Part shown: in pieces, positions 51,282-59,923 of the stretch
Position numbering within the stretch: the first letter of the stretch is position 1
How the letters are laid out: every line of letters starts with the position of its first letter
Source of the DNA: Fibrella aquatilis
Lineage (GTDB): Bacteria > Bacteroidota > Bacteroidia > Cytophagales > Spirosomataceae
Reading direction: 5' to 3'
Length of the DNA stretch: 64,000 bases
NCBI RefSeq assembly: GCF_017353255.1
Contig: NZ_JAFMYU010000006.1
Coordinates: forward strand, 62,001 to 126,000
Position numbers and translations under genes: made by a program
Notes under the pieces: model-generated
The model's input: only the letters and a program-made list of their open reading frames with translations
The model's database searches: none
What the model was told of the DNA's origin: nothing

Positions 51282-52184
51282 ATGAAAAAAATGATGCTTT
51301 CGGCCGTTGGGCTGGTGCTGGTTGCGCAACTCGCTACCGCTCAGGTGAAACTGCCGTCGCCCAGCCCCGGTGCCACCGTGATGCAAACCATTGGCGTAAC
51401 CGACGTAACCATTAAATATTCGCGGCCCAGCCTGAAAGGTCGTACGCCCTTCACGGGTGAGTTTGTGCCTTATGGGAAAGTATGGCGCACGGGTGCCAAC
51501 GGGGCCACCGCCTTCACTACCTCGACGGATATGACGGTGAATGGGCAGAACCTCGCCGCTGGTACCTATGCCATCATGTCGATGCCCACCGCCGACAAGT
51601 GGACGCTGATTTTCAGCAAAAATAACACCGTGACCGAGCAGACTTATAAGCAGGATGACGACGTACTACGCGTGGACCTGACGCCCGCCAAAACCGCCGA
51701 GAAAGCAGAAACCTTCACCATCGGCATTAACAACGTCACCGACAGCACCGCCACTATGGATATCATGTGGGCCGACGTAAAAGCCTCGGCCAACCTGGGC
51801 GTGAACACTAGCGCTATCACGATGGCCAACGTTGACAAGGCCGTGATGGAGAAGCCCGATGATGCGGGTACGCTGATGGCCGCTGCCAACTACAACCTCT
51901 CGAAAGGCCGCAACCTGGAGCAGTCACTGTCGTATGTAGACAAGGCCATTGCCGCCAAAGAGACGTTCCGCAACCTGTGGGTGAAGGCCCAGATTCTGGG
52001 TAAAATGGGCAAAACCGCCGAGGCCCTACCCATTGCGCAGAAGGCCCTGTCTATTGGCGAAACCTCCGGCGACGCCGCTTTCCCGTTCTTCAAAGACGCC
52101 ATTGCCAAAGGCGTTGCCGACATGCAGGCCAAGATGCCAGTAGCCGCTCCCACTATGAAAAGCAAAGGCAAAAAGAAGGCCTAG
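51282..52184 (+). CDS. Secreted DUF2911-domain protein
   Basis: A 300-residue exported protein (signal MKKMMLSAVGLVLVAQLATAQ). The DUF2911 core is obvious: LPSPSPGATVMQTIGVTDVTIKYSRPSLKGRTPF, VPYGKVWRTGANGATAFTTSTDM and MPTADKWTLIFSK. It is common and of unknown function in Bacteroidota. Residues ~190-280 add a TPR-like helical part (NLEQSLSYVDKAIAAKETF, KTAEALPIAQKAL). A basic tail ends KSKGKKKA. Convergent with metG across a perfect palindrome. Confidence 0.92.
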   Translation: MKKMMLSAVGLVLVAQLATAQVKLPSPSPGATVMQTIGVTDVTIKYSRPSLKGRTPFTGEFVPYGKVWRTGANGATAFTTSTDMTVNGQNLAAGTYAIMSMPTADKWTLIFSKNNTVTEQTYKQDDDVLRVDLTPAKTAEKAETFTIGINNVTDSTATMDIMWADVKASANLGVNTSAITMANVDKAVMEKPDDAGTLMAAANYNLSKGRNLEQSLSYVDKAIAAKETFRNLWVKAQILGKMGKTAEALPIAQKALSIGETSGDAAFPFFKDAIAKGVADMQAKMPVAAPTMKSKGKKKA

Positions 52185-52185
52185 A

Positions 52186-52290
52186 AGGGTTTAACGTTTA
52201 AAGTGTAAGGTCTAACGTTTAAGGTTGCTTCGCGCTCTAGGTAACGCGCGAAGCAACCTTAAACGTTAGACCTTACACTTTAAACTGTCT
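52186..52290. repeat. Perfect 40-bp inverted repeat with GTTGCTTCGCGC core between DUF2911 and metG genes
   Basis: Arms 52196-52235 and 52246-52285 are perfect over 40 bp, with a 10-nt loop. Each arm holds TTTAAAGTGTAAGG and TCTAACGTTTAAGG words and ends with GGTTGCTTCGCGC at the loop. It lies stop-to-stop (52184 and 52289) between convergent genes; an extra word copy on the left is unpaired. Confidence 0.92.
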
Positions 52291-54418
52291 ACGACACCCC
52301 TCCCCCATTCCAGACGGGCTTACTCGGCGGCAGCATGGCCAGGGCACCGTCGGCGTCTTCGGCCATCAGAATCATGCCTTGTGATTCGTGACCCATCATC
52401 TTGCGGGGGGCAAGGTTAGCCAGGAACGTCACCTGCTTACCAATCAACTCTTCGGGGGTGAAATGTTTAGCGATTCCGCTCAGAATCTGCCGACCACCCA
52501 TGCCATCGTCTACGCGGAGGTTTAGCAGCTTGTCGCTCTTGGGTACGCGCTCGGCCTCGGTGATGGTGCCGATGCGGATGTCGAGTTTGGCGAAATCGTC
52601 GTAGGTGATGGTGTCTTTGAGGGAGGCTACGGTCTTCAAAGCGGCTTCTTCCAGGGCTTCGGGTGTGCCATTGGTAGTTTCAGCGGGGGTGGCTCCAGCA
52701 TTTTCGGTATTGTTCATTTCTTTGGTCTTGTTGAGTTTGTCGATCTGGATCTGGATGAAGTCATCGTCCAGCTTGGCGAAGAGCAGGGTGGCGGGAGCCA
52801 GTTGGTGACCTTCTGTCAGCAGATCGGTGCGGCCCGCGTTGGTCCAGTCCAGCTTGGTGGTCAGACCCAGTTGGTCGTGGAGTTTCTGGGCGGTGAAGGG
52901 CAAAAACGGCTCGCAGAGAATGGCCAGGTTCGCGGCCACCTGCAAGGCGTGGTTCAGGATCGTGTGCGCCCTTTGGGGGTCAGTTTTCACCACTTTCCAC
53001 GGCTCGGTTTCGGCGAAATACTTGTTGCCCAGCCGCGCCACGTCCATCAGCAGAGTCAGCGCTTCGCGGAAACGGTACTGCTCAATGGCCTGCCCGATCC
53101 GGTCGGGATACTGCGCCAACTCGTCTTTTAACCCCTGATCCACAGCCAGTTGCGCGTCATCGTCGGGCGTACTCACGGTGGGCACCAAGCCGTTGTTGAA
53201 CTTCTCGGTCAGCACCACGGCGCGGTTCACGAAGTTGCCGAAGATGCCAACGAGTTCCGAGTTGTTGCGGGTCTGGAAATCTTTCCACGTAAACTCAGAA
53301 TCCTTCGTTTCGGGGGCGTTGGCAGCCAGCACGTAGCGCAGTACGTCTTCTTTGCCGGGCAGTTCCTCCAGGTATTCGTGCAGCCAGACAGCCCAGTTGC
53401 GGGAGGTGCTGATCTTGTCGCCTTCGAGGTTCATAAACTCGTTGGCAGGCACGTTGTCGGCCAGAATCAGGCTACCCTCGGCCATCAGCATGGCGGGGAA
53501 TATGATGCAGTGGAACACGATATTGTCCTTACCGATAAAATGCACCAGCTTGGTCTTGTCGTCTTTCCAGTACAGTTCCCAGTCCCGCCCCTGCTGCTCG
53601 GCCCATTCTTTGGTCATCGAGATGTAGCCAATCGGCGCGTCGAACCAAACGTAGAGCACCTTGCCTTCGGCGTCGGGCAGGGGTACTTTGATACCCCAGT
53701 CGAGGTCGCGGGTCATGGCGCGGGGACGCAGGCCCTCCTTCAACCACGACTGGCATTGCCCAAACACGTTGGTTTTCCACTCGGTATGGCTGTTCACATA
53801 CGCCTCAATCTCCGGCTGCATCCGGTCGAGGGGCAGGTTCCAGTTTTTGGTCTGCCGCTTCACCGGTTGCGACCCCGACAGCGTTGAGTGCGGTTGAATC
53901 AACTCGTTGGGGCTGAGCGCCGTACCGCACCGTTCGCACTGATCGCCATAGGCATCTGGGTTGGCACAAACGGGACACGTACCCACAATATACCGGTCGG
54001 CCAGAAACTGATTGGCCACGGCATCGTAGTACTGTTCGGTCACTTCCTCGTCGAAATAGCCCTTGTCGTAGAGCGTAGTAAAGAACTGTTGCGAAGTCTC
54101 GTGGTGTACCTTGTTCGACGTCCGCGAGTAGATATCGAACGAGATGCCAAATTGCTCAAACGAGGTCTTGATCTGGGTGTAATACTTATCGACTACCTGC
54201 TGCGGCGTGATGCCCTCTTTCTTTGCTTTGATGGTAATGGGAACGCCGTGTTCGTCAGTACCGGAGATGAAGGCCACGTCGCGGCCCGTGCCCCGGAGGT
54301 AGCGCACGTAGATGTCGGCGGGGAGGTAACAACCGGCTAGATGGCCAATATGGATAGGACCGTTGGCGTAAATAAGCGCCGCCGTAACGGTGTAGCGTTG
54401 TGGATTTTCGAGGGGCAT
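52289..54418 (-). CDS. metG: Methionyl-tRNA synthetase
   Basis: A 709-residue class I aminoacyl-tRNA synthetase. HIGH is exact at 23-26 (PIHIGHLAG); the zinc knuckle is CPVC and CERC; the KMSKS loop appears as [32 protein letters not shown] is typical of MetRS. The last ~110 residues ([46 protein letters not shown]) form the EMAP/Trbp111 tRNA-binding domain. A Glu/Ala/Thr-rich linker separates the parts. Essential gene, divergent from the second AAA/TOPRIM module. Confidence 0.97.
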   Translation of the reverse strand: MPLENPQRYTVTAALIYANGPIHIGHLAGCYLPADIYVRYLRGTGRDVAFISGTDEHGVPITIKAKKEGITPQQVVDKYYTQIKTSFEQFGISFDIYSRTSNKVHHETSQQFFTTLYDKGYFDEEVTEQYYDAVANQFLADRYIVGTCPVCANPDAYGDQCERCGTALSPNELIQPHSTLSGSQPVKRQTKNWNLPLDRMQPEIEAYVNSHTEWKTNVFGQCQSWLKEGLRPRAMTRDLDWGIKVPLPDAEGKVLYVWFDAPIGYISMTKEWAEQQGRDWELYWKDDKTKLVHFIGKDNIVFHCIIFPAMLMAEGSLILADNVPANEFMNLEGDKISTSRNWAVWLHEYLEELPGKEDVLRYVLAANAPETKDSEFTWKDFQTRNNSELVGIFGNFVNRAVVLTEKFNNGLVPTVSTPDDDAQLAVDQGLKDELAQYPDRIGQAIEQYRFREALTLLMDVARLGNKYFAETEPWKVVKTDPQRAHTILNHALQVAANLAILCEPFLPFTAQKLHDQLGLTTKLDWTNAGRTDLLTEGHQLAPATLLFAKLDDDFIQIQIDKLNKTKEMNNTENAGATPAETTNGTPEALEEAALKTVASLKDTITYDDFAKLDIRIGTITEAERVPKSDKLLNLRVDDGMGGRQILSGIAKHFTPEELIGKQVTFLANLAPRKMMGHESQGMILMAEDADGALAMLPPSKPVWNGGGVS

Positions 54419-54432
54419 TAGAAATGCGCTTA

Positions 54433-54486
54433 ATGTTTCTCTGGCGTAGCCCCCCGCCCTAAAGGGGGCCTACGCCAGAGAAACAT
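54433..54486. repeat. Palindrome between metG and the second AAA/TOPRIM module
   Basis: ATGTTTCTCTGGCGTAG (54433-54449) and its complement (54470-54486) pair perfectly, and C-rich and G-rich stretches pair with a small bulge inside. It is in the divergent gap, where it marks the left edge of the AT-rich module (from about 54561). Confidence 0.8.
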
Positions 54487-54560
54487 CAAACAATTTGTTG
54501 GACCGCAAAATTAGCCATTCAGGGGCGATTGTTGTTAAGTTTACGACCAACGACAGAGCT

Positions 54561-55646
54561 ATGGAAACCAACGCCCCCGATACCAGCAATTTCTTAGACT
54601 GGGTTGAGATCAAGAATTTCAAGTCCATCAAAGACCTCCGCCTCGACTGCAAGCGGGTGAACGTCTTCATCGGCAAACCCAACGTCGGCAAGTCCAATAT
54701 TCTAGAGGCGTTGGGGATGCTTGGGGCGGAATTATATACTGATGGATTTATGAATGATGTTGCACGTTACAAGGACATCAGGCATCTTTTTTATGAAAAC
54801 GATAAAAAAGGACAGATAAAAGTATCATCAGACAAGTCAACTTCCGTACTACAAGGCAGTTTTACTAATAATTATGATTTTGATTATTACTCTTTTCCAA
54901 GCAAAGCAGATATTCCTAGGCATAAAATCAAGGATTATGTACTAGATAATGGCGGCTTATTATGGTATGTATCTAACACTGGGAAAATAACGGTAGATCA
55001 AAAAAGACAGTGGAATAATAGCAGTAGATCTGCTCCTTACAAAAGCTATACGTTCCGAGACATTGACAATTTTGTCGGCACATTCGAGACCTATTTAATG
55101 CCACCTGACGGAAAAAATCTTTTTGACATTATTGATAGTAGTAAAGAATTAAAAAATGAATTTGGCAAGATGTTTCTTAATCAAGGACTGGACTTAGTAC
55201 TTGATCAAGAAAATCAGTCATTCACTATTCAAAAAAAAGATGGATTTTACATCTATAAGTATGACTACTTCACAATCGCAGATACATTCCGGCGATTCAT
55301 GTTCTACATCGCGGCCATTGAGTCGAACAAGAATTCGGTACTAATTTTTGAAGAGCCGGAGGTTCATTCGTTTCCGCCGTATACACAAGACGTGGCCTAT
55401 CGAATGATCTATAGCACTGACAATCAGTTTTTTGTATCAACACATAGTCCTTATTTGTTGCAAACGTTGGTAGAAAATATGAATGACGATCAGCTTTCCG
55501 TATTCGTGACGTACTATGAAAATTACGAAACGAAAGTAAAAGCCCTGACACCTGAAGAATTGAGCTTCGTGCAGGAATATAGCACAGACGTATTTTTTAA
55601 TCTTGATCGGTTTATTCCTACGCCCAATGCTGCAATTATTTCCTGA
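54561..55646 (+). CDS. AAA-family ATPase of a second AAA/TOPRIM module
   Basis: A 361-residue AAA_15/AAA_21-type ATPase. Walker A is GKPNVGKS (38-45), preceded by WVEIKNFKSIKDLRLD, the usual start of RecF/OLD-like ATPases. Walker B is SVLIFEEPEVHS (259-270), the switch histidine H295 is in FVSTHSPYLL. No clear LSxG signature is seen. The region between is AT-rich and unlike the rest of the window (22 of 60 bases are G/C at 54901-54960, against 35 of 60 within metG at 53641-53700). ATG 54561 is preferred. It overlaps the next gene by 20 bp. It shares design, not close sequence, with the 34182 ATPase. Confidence 0.87.
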   Translation: METNAPDTSNFLDWVEIKNFKSIKDLRLDCKRVNVFIGKPNVGKSNILEALGMLGAELYTDGFMNDVARYKDIRHLFYENDKKGQIKVSSDKSTSVLQGSFTNNYDFDYYSFPSKADIPRHKIKDYVLDNGGLLWYVSNTGKITVDQKRQWNNSSRSAPYKSYTFRDIDNFVGTFETYLMPPDGKNLFDIIDSSKELKNEFGKMFLNQGLDLVLDQENQSFTIQKKDGFYIYKYDYFTIADTFRRFMFYIAAIESNKNSVLIFEEPEVHSFPPYTQDVAYRMIYSTDNQFFVSTHSPYLLQTLVENMNDDQLSVFVTYYENYETKVKALTPEELSFVQEYSTDVFFNLDRFIPTPNAAIIS

Positions 55647-56124
55647 GTGCTATGCGGATACGGCATTAATTCAATTTCTTATAAACGATCCGCTAGACGT
55701 GGTCCATATCTATGGTATACCAAACGTGGCGAAAGAATTGAAAGAAGCTAATGATTTTAATAAACCAGGTCGATTTATTGGTGTTGTCGATAAAGACAAA
55801 CGTAACCCGCCCTATTTATTAACGTTTGACACTATTCATGAAACGAATAAAGTCTGTTTCAAGCGCAAGAATAGTCTGCCACACTATCTGATCATCATTG
55901 ATAAGGCCATTGAATCGTTTTTACTTTGGAATGCTGCACAGGTTTCTATTAATATAATCGACTACGATTTCCCCGATGAAGTAAAAGCTCTGGGTAAAGT
56001 ATTGAAAACATCTGCTATTGGCTCAAACCCCGATTACCTTCGCCTGCTTACCGATCTACACGCCAAACAGGCACCCGGCATCCTCACGCTTGAACGCCTA
56101 TTGAATGACCTCATCACTACCTAA
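55627..56124 (+). CDS. Small TOPRIM-like protein paired with the second AAA ATPase
   Basis: A 165-residue protein. I see a TOPRIM-like pattern: E7 and D11 in FPECYADTALIQFL (E then D four residues later, as in VEGxxD), and D55/D57 in GVVDKDKRN. LIIIDKAIESFLL (88-100) corresponds in place to the ELEAWFLAD helix of DUF4276 proteins. The usual glycine after the first Glu is missing, so the assignment is tentative. ATG 55627 overlaps the ATPase by 20 bp, and its own end overlaps the epimerase start by 20 bp. AT-rich like its partner. Confidence 0.7.
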   Translation: MLQLFPECYADTALIQFLINDPLDVVHIYGIPNVAKELKEANDFNKPGRFIGVVDKDKRNPPYLLTFDTIHETNKVCFKRKNSLPHYLIIIDKAIESFLLWNAAQVSINIIDYDFPDEVKALGKVLKTSAIGSNPDYLRLLTDLHAKQAPGILTLERLLNDLITT

Positions 56125-57127
56125 TACAACGCTCGTGACCGGGGCAACGGGGCTGATCGGCTCGCATGTGGTGCGCTACCTGCTGGCGCTCGGGCGACCC
56201 GTTTCGGCGTTGTACCGCCCAGAGAATGGGTATGGTCTGCTGACCGACGTGGCTGATCAATTGATCTGGCACGAAGGTGATCTGCTCGATATTCCGTCGC
56301 TGGAAGATGCCATCAGGCCGGGGTGCGACGTGATTCACTGCGCGGCTATTGTGTCGTTCATTGCCAAAGACCGCGCCCGGATGGAACAGATCAATGTAGA
56401 GGGCACAGCCAACGTGGTCAACGTGTGTTTGCAGGCGGGCATCCGAAAACTGGCGTACCTCAGTTCGGTGGCGGCGCTGGGCAGACCTGAGAGTAAACAC
56501 GTTGACAGCAAGGGCGTTACCACACTCACCGAAGATCAGAAATGGGAAGAATCGCCCCTGAATTCGGCCTATGCCAAGACCAAATACCGGGCTGAACTGG
56601 AAGTGTGGCGGGGTAGCGCGGAGGGCCTGCCGGTGGTGATGGTAAACCCCAGCGTAGTGCTCGGCCAAGGCGACTGGACCCGCAGCAGCACCCAGCTTAT
56701 CAAGTACGCCTACGACGAAAAACGATTTTACACCGAAGGCGACATCAACTACGTCGACGTGCTCGATGTGGCCGAAGCGATTGTGAAGTTGCTACACAGC
56801 GAGGTCGTCAATGAACGCTTTATTCTGAACGCGGGTGTGCTGCCTTACCGTGATTTTCTCAATCGACTGGCGCAGGCCCTAGGCAAACGTCCGCCCACTA
56901 TTCGGGTGCCGCCGGGGCTGGCCACGGTGCTGGCTCGCGTAGAGGCCGTGCGGTCGTGGCTAACGGGCAAGGCACCGCTCATTACGCCCGAAACCGCCCG
57001 TGGGGCCAGTCATCACTACTATTATCCTGGCAACCGCATCACGCAGGTCATTGATTTCCAGTACCGTGCCCTGGAAGAGACGCTGGTGAGGGTAGCTAAG
57101 AGTGTAGAGGCAAGAGGTGAGAATTGA
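56105..57127 (+). CDS. NAD-dependent epimerase/dehydratase (extended SDR)
   Basis: A 340-residue extended SDR. Cofactor loop TGATGLIGSH at residues 13-22, D-rich EGDLLDIPSLEDAI, HCAAIVSFIAKDRARMEQINVEGTANVV, LSSVAALG, and the catalytic YAKTKYRAE. It resembles dihydroflavonol reductase-like/hopanoid-associated sugar epimerases. GC content returns to normal here, so it is not part of the imported module although it overlaps its last gene by 20 bp. Its final residues (about SVEARGEN) are encoded by the left arm of a palindrome, so the C-terminus has been altered by the repeat. Confidence 0.9.
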   Translation: MTSSLPNTTLVTGATGLIGSHVVRYLLALGRPVSALYRPENGYGLLTDVADQLIWHEGDLLDIPSLEDAIRPGCDVIHCAAIVSFIAKDRARMEQINVEGTANVVNVCLQAGIRKLAYLSSVAALGRPESKHVDSKGVTTLTEDQKWEESPLNSAYAKTKYRAELEVWRGSAEGLPVVMVNPSVVLGQGDWTRSSTQLIKYAYDEKRFYTEGDINYVDVLDVAEAIVKLLHSEVVNERFILNAGVLPYRDFLNRLAQALGKRPPTIRVPPGLATVLARVEAVRSWLTGKAPLITPETARGASHHYYYPGNRITQVIDFQYRALEETLVRVAKSVEARGEN

Positions 57128-57230
57128 GAAACAAGAGGTGAGAACCAAGAGACAAGAGGTAGGGCTACCCTCACAGATCTCATTTCTTGGTTCTCACCTC
57201 TTGTTTCTTAATTCTCACCTCTTGCCTCTA
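57105..57230. repeat. Long near-perfect palindrome overlapping the epimerase C-terminus, AAGAGGTGAGAA word family
   Basis: 48-bp arms (57105-57152 and 57183-57230) differ at only two positions. Words are GAGGCAAGAGGTGAGAA and GAAACAAGAGGTGAGAACC. The left arm includes the last eight codons and stop of the epimerase gene (57127). The gap to the TPR gene (57412) holds nothing else I could recognise. Confidence 0.92.
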
Positions 57231-57411
57231 CGCTCTGCCAAAAACAATTTGAACCCCCTTGCTTGAGATTGCGTTTTTCTGTGTATATTTCATATCAACA
57301 TCGGATAAATCGCGCCCGTGGTGCGTCCCCTATCCCGTGCGGTACGACAACGGCTTACGCATTCCGCTTTTTGGCAAATCGTGAGCGGTTGCCCGTGAAT
57401 CGACACACTAC

Positions 57412-58815
57412 ATGGAGCAAGAGTTTGACGAACGAGCCGGCGACATCAAAGAGAGCATCCAACGCTTTGAGCAGATGCTCGCCAGCGAAGAAAATTTCTA
57501 CTTCGACCTGGACGTCTACGAACGACTGGTTGAACATTATCTCAACGAGGCCGACCTCGACCGGGCGTTTCAAGCCGCTGAATCGGGTTTAGCCAATTTC
57601 CCCTACGCCCTGGAACTGATGCTTGACCGGGCACAGATTCTGGCCAATTACCAACGTTTCGATGAAAGCCTAGACCAACTCGACAGTGCGGGCCTGTTTA
57701 ACCCCGGCGACCTCGACGTGCAGTATATGCGCGGCACGGTGCTCAACATGGCCGGGCGCTTTGAGGAGTCAATCGAGGTACTGACCGATATGCTCGACCG
57801 TACCGACGACAAAGACGACGTGTATTTCCAGATGGCGCAGAGCTATCAGAACTGGGGTAAGTTCGACCAGGCCGTGGCCTATTACAAAAAGGCTATCGAC
57901 CTGAACCCCAACAACGAAAGCGCCCTCTACGAACTCTCGTTTTGCCTCGACATCAGCGGCGACCTCGAAGCCAACATCCCGTATTACGAAGGGCTGATCG
58001 ACAAAGACCCGTACTCGTTCAATGCCTGGTATAACCTGGGCATCGCCTATAGCAAACTGACAAAGTATGCCGAAGCTGCCGAGGCGTATGACTACGCCAT
58101 TCTGATCAAAGAAGACTTCGCGTCGGCGCACTTTAACCTGGGCAACACCTACATGAACCTGGGGCAGTTCGAGAAGGCCGAAACGTCGTATCGGCTGACG
58201 CTAAAGTACGAAGAGCCGACCGCCGACACCTACACGCATTTGGGCGCCAGCCTGGAGCGTCAGGACCGCCTGCCCGAAGCCATCAAGGAGTACCGCGAAG
58301 CCGTAAAGATCGATGCCCTCTGGGACGAAGCCTGGTACGGTATCGGCGTGTGTATGAGTGAGTTGGGCAAATGGTATGAGGCCGTTCCGTTTTTGCAGAA
58401 GGCCATCAAACTCAACGACAACAACGCCGATTACTATGTGATCCTGGCCGAAACCGAATACAAGATCGGCAACGTCGTGTCGAGTGTAGAGGCGTTTGAG
58501 AAGGCCTCGGAAGTGGACCCTTCCAACGCCGACGTGTACCTGATGTGGTCGCTGATTCCGTTTGATCAGGGTGACTACGAAAAGGCTTACGGTATTATTC
58601 AGATGGGTCTGGTAGAACTGCCGCAGGAGGCCGACTTGTATTACCGGGCTGTGGTGTACCAAATCTACGGTGGCAGCTACCGCGACGCGCTGCTAAACCT
58701 GGAAACCGCCCTCACCCTGGACTACGACACCCATGTGCAGCTATTCGAGTTTTTCCCCGAACTGGAAAAGCAGAAAGCCCTGTACAAGATTATTCAGCAG
58801 TATCACGAGAAGTAG
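57412..58815 (+). CDS. Tetratricopeptide-repeat protein
   Basis: A 467-residue cytoplasmic protein with no signal. About ten TPR units run throughout, for example DDVYFQMAQSYQNWGKFDQAVAYYKKAIDLNPN, FNAWYNLGIAYSKLTKYAEAAEAYDYAI and SAHFNLGNTYMNLGQFEKAETSYRL. It is acidic at the N-terminus (MEQEFDERAGDIKESIQ). TPR proteins scaffold complexes; no specific role can be read. This type is widely conserved in Cytophagales. A terminator follows its stop. Confidence 0.93.
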   Translation: MEQEFDERAGDIKESIQRFEQMLASEENFYFDLDVYERLVEHYLNEADLDRAFQAAESGLANFPYALELMLDRAQILANYQRFDESLDQLDSAGLFNPGDLDVQYMRGTVLNMAGRFEESIEVLTDMLDRTDDKDDVYFQMAQSYQNWGKFDQAVAYYKKAIDLNPNNESALYELSFCLDISGDLEANIPYYEGLIDKDPYSFNAWYNLGIAYSKLTKYAEAAEAYDYAILIKEDFASAHFNLGNTYMNLGQFEKAETSYRLTLKYEEPTADTYTHLGASLERQDRLPEAIKEYREAVKIDALWDEAWYGIGVCMSELGKWYEAVPFLQKAIKLNDNNADYYVILAETEYKIGNVVSSVEAFEKASEVDPSNADVYLMWSLIPFDQGDYEKAYGIIQMGLVELPQEADLYYRAVVYQIYGGSYRDALLNLETALTLDYDTHVQLFEFFPELEKQKALYKIIQQYHEK

Positions 58816-58848
58816 TTCAAGATTTAGGGTCTAAGGTTCAAATTTTGG

Positions 58849-58888
58849 TCGCCCCTGTCTACTGGTAGACAGGGGCGATTGCTTTTCT
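58849..58888 (+). terminator. Hairpin terminator after the TPR gene
   Basis: TCGCCCCTGTCTAC (58849-58862), 2-nt gap, GTAGACAGGGGCGA (58865-58878), then TTGCTTTTCT. A perfect 14-bp stem. Directly before it, 58815-58840 reads as GGTCTAAGGTTC, a remnant of one palindrome word family. Confidence 0.75.
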
Positions 58889-59028
58889 GGCCCATTGATT
58901 GGTCTTTACAACAAACATAATATTTTCTCAAGTAAATCTTATATAATCTCAAGCCTCACCGATGCGCAAGCACGATGGCCTTGATTTAGTTTTGATTTAT
59001 CTAACAGGTGGTTTAAACTTTTGTAATT

Positions 59029-59370
59029 ATGGACTATCAAAACATACTTAATCAGCTTTATCAGGATTTTAATAATCGTGATATTGATGCCGTTTTAGCA
59101 TTTGTACATGCAGACGTAACCTGGCCTAATGGATGGGAAGGGGGCTATGTACATGGCCATGATGAAGTACGAGCGTATTGGCTTCGTCAGTGGCAGGAGA
59201 TCAACCCCAATGTAATGCCGATCTCGTTTCAGATGAGGCCTGGAGGTGAAATCGTTGTTGGCGTTCGCCAAGTCATCAAAGACTTAAAGGGTCAACTTTT
59301 GGTTGATGGTCAAGTGACTCATGTGTACACTTTTGAGGATGGGAAAGTGAGCGCGATGGTCATTGAATGA
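59029..59370 (+). CDS. SnoaL-like/NTF2-fold nuclear transport factor 2 family protein
   Basis: A 113-residue single-domain protein: MDYQNILNQLYQDFNNRDIDAVLAFVHADVTWPNGWEGGYVHGHDEVRAYWLRQWQEINP, then VTHVYTFEDGKVSAMVIE. This is the NTF2/SnoaL fold, which holds small-molecule enzymes and binding proteins; no catalytic set is assigned. Region is more AT-rich than average. The DoxX-like gene starts 29 bp after its stop. Confidence 0.88.
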   Translation: MDYQNILNQLYQDFNNRDIDAVLAFVHADVTWPNGWEGGYVHGHDEVRAYWLRQWQEINPNVMPISFQMRPGGEIVVGVRQVIKDLKGQLLVDGQVTHVYTFEDGKVSAMVIE

Positions 59371-59398
59371 TGAGAAAACACTTACTCGTTCGTTCACT

Positions 59399-59746
59399 AT
59401 GCTGGTTTTCAGAAAAGTGCTATTAGGAAGCACGCTGGTTTTTGCCGGAGTAAGCCACCTGACATTTGCCCGGCGGGATTTCAGAGCGCAGGTACCAGAT
59501 TGGGTACCACTTGCCATAGATGATACGGTTGTCTACTCAGGTATTGCCGAAATTACGCTGGGGAGCGCGCTGATATTGGCGCCAGACAAACATCAGGAAA
59601 CGGTAGGTAAAGTAGCGGCTAGTTTTTTTGCGGCTGTTTTTCCGGGCAATATTTCTCAGTATACGAATAAGCGAAGTGCATTCGGTTTAGATACTGATAG
59701 AAAACGCTTTATTCGGTTATTTTTTCAGCCCGTACTTATTGCCTAG
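59399..59746 (+). CDS. DoxX-like membrane protein, C-terminus shortened by a TAG
   Basis: A 115-residue four-helix membrane protein. Start ATG 59399 (MLVFRKVLLGSTLVFAGVSHLTFARRDFRAQVPDWVP); the upstream TTG frame is not needed. FPGNISQYTNKRSAFGLDTDRKRFIRLFFQPVLIA is the conserved end. Relatives usually continue with a tryptophan and a few more residues (..AWAL). Here the codon after GCC is TAG; a TGG there would extend the frame through eight further codons to a TAA at 59771-59773. So a single base change has probably trimmed the last nine residues. It likely still inserts in the membrane. Confidence 0.8.
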   Translation: MLVFRKVLLGSTLVFAGVSHLTFARRDFRAQVPDWVPLAIDDTVVYSGIAEITLGSALILAPDKHQETVGKVAASFFAAVFPGNISQYTNKRSAFGLDTDRKRFIRLFFQPVLIA

Positions 59747-59854
59747 GCACTGAAAAGTACCGATTTCAATTAACACAATTACAATCAGTATTTTCATAAA
59801 ATGGTGTCACCATGTGGCAGCGTTTTTTGCTAACATATTCTTAGCGAACACTGT

Positions 59855-59904
59855 CTACGAACAAAGAAAGCATGCCTCATGAGGCATGCTTTCTTTGTTC
59901 GTAG
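59855..59904. repeat. Perfect 50-bp palindrome between DoxX-like and Dabb genes
   Basis: 25-bp arms with no loop: CTACGAACAAAGAAAGCATG then CCTCA, and its exact complement, meeting at 59879/59880. Lies between convergent genes (59746 and 59924). Reading either way the GCATGCCTCA stem is followed by TTTCTTTGTT, so it could act as a bidirectional terminator. Confidence 0.9.
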
Positions 59905-59923
59905 CAGAAAATTATACGCTGTT

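Noticed and set aside
53150-53887. Plus-strand open frame opposite metG
   Set aside because: Antisense to conserved MetRS sequence; no signal peptide, domain or start context.
57105-57230. Short tandem words that might suggest a CRISPR array
   Set aside because: The repeats are arms of a palindrome, with degenerate word copies, no constant spacer length and no cas genes in the window.
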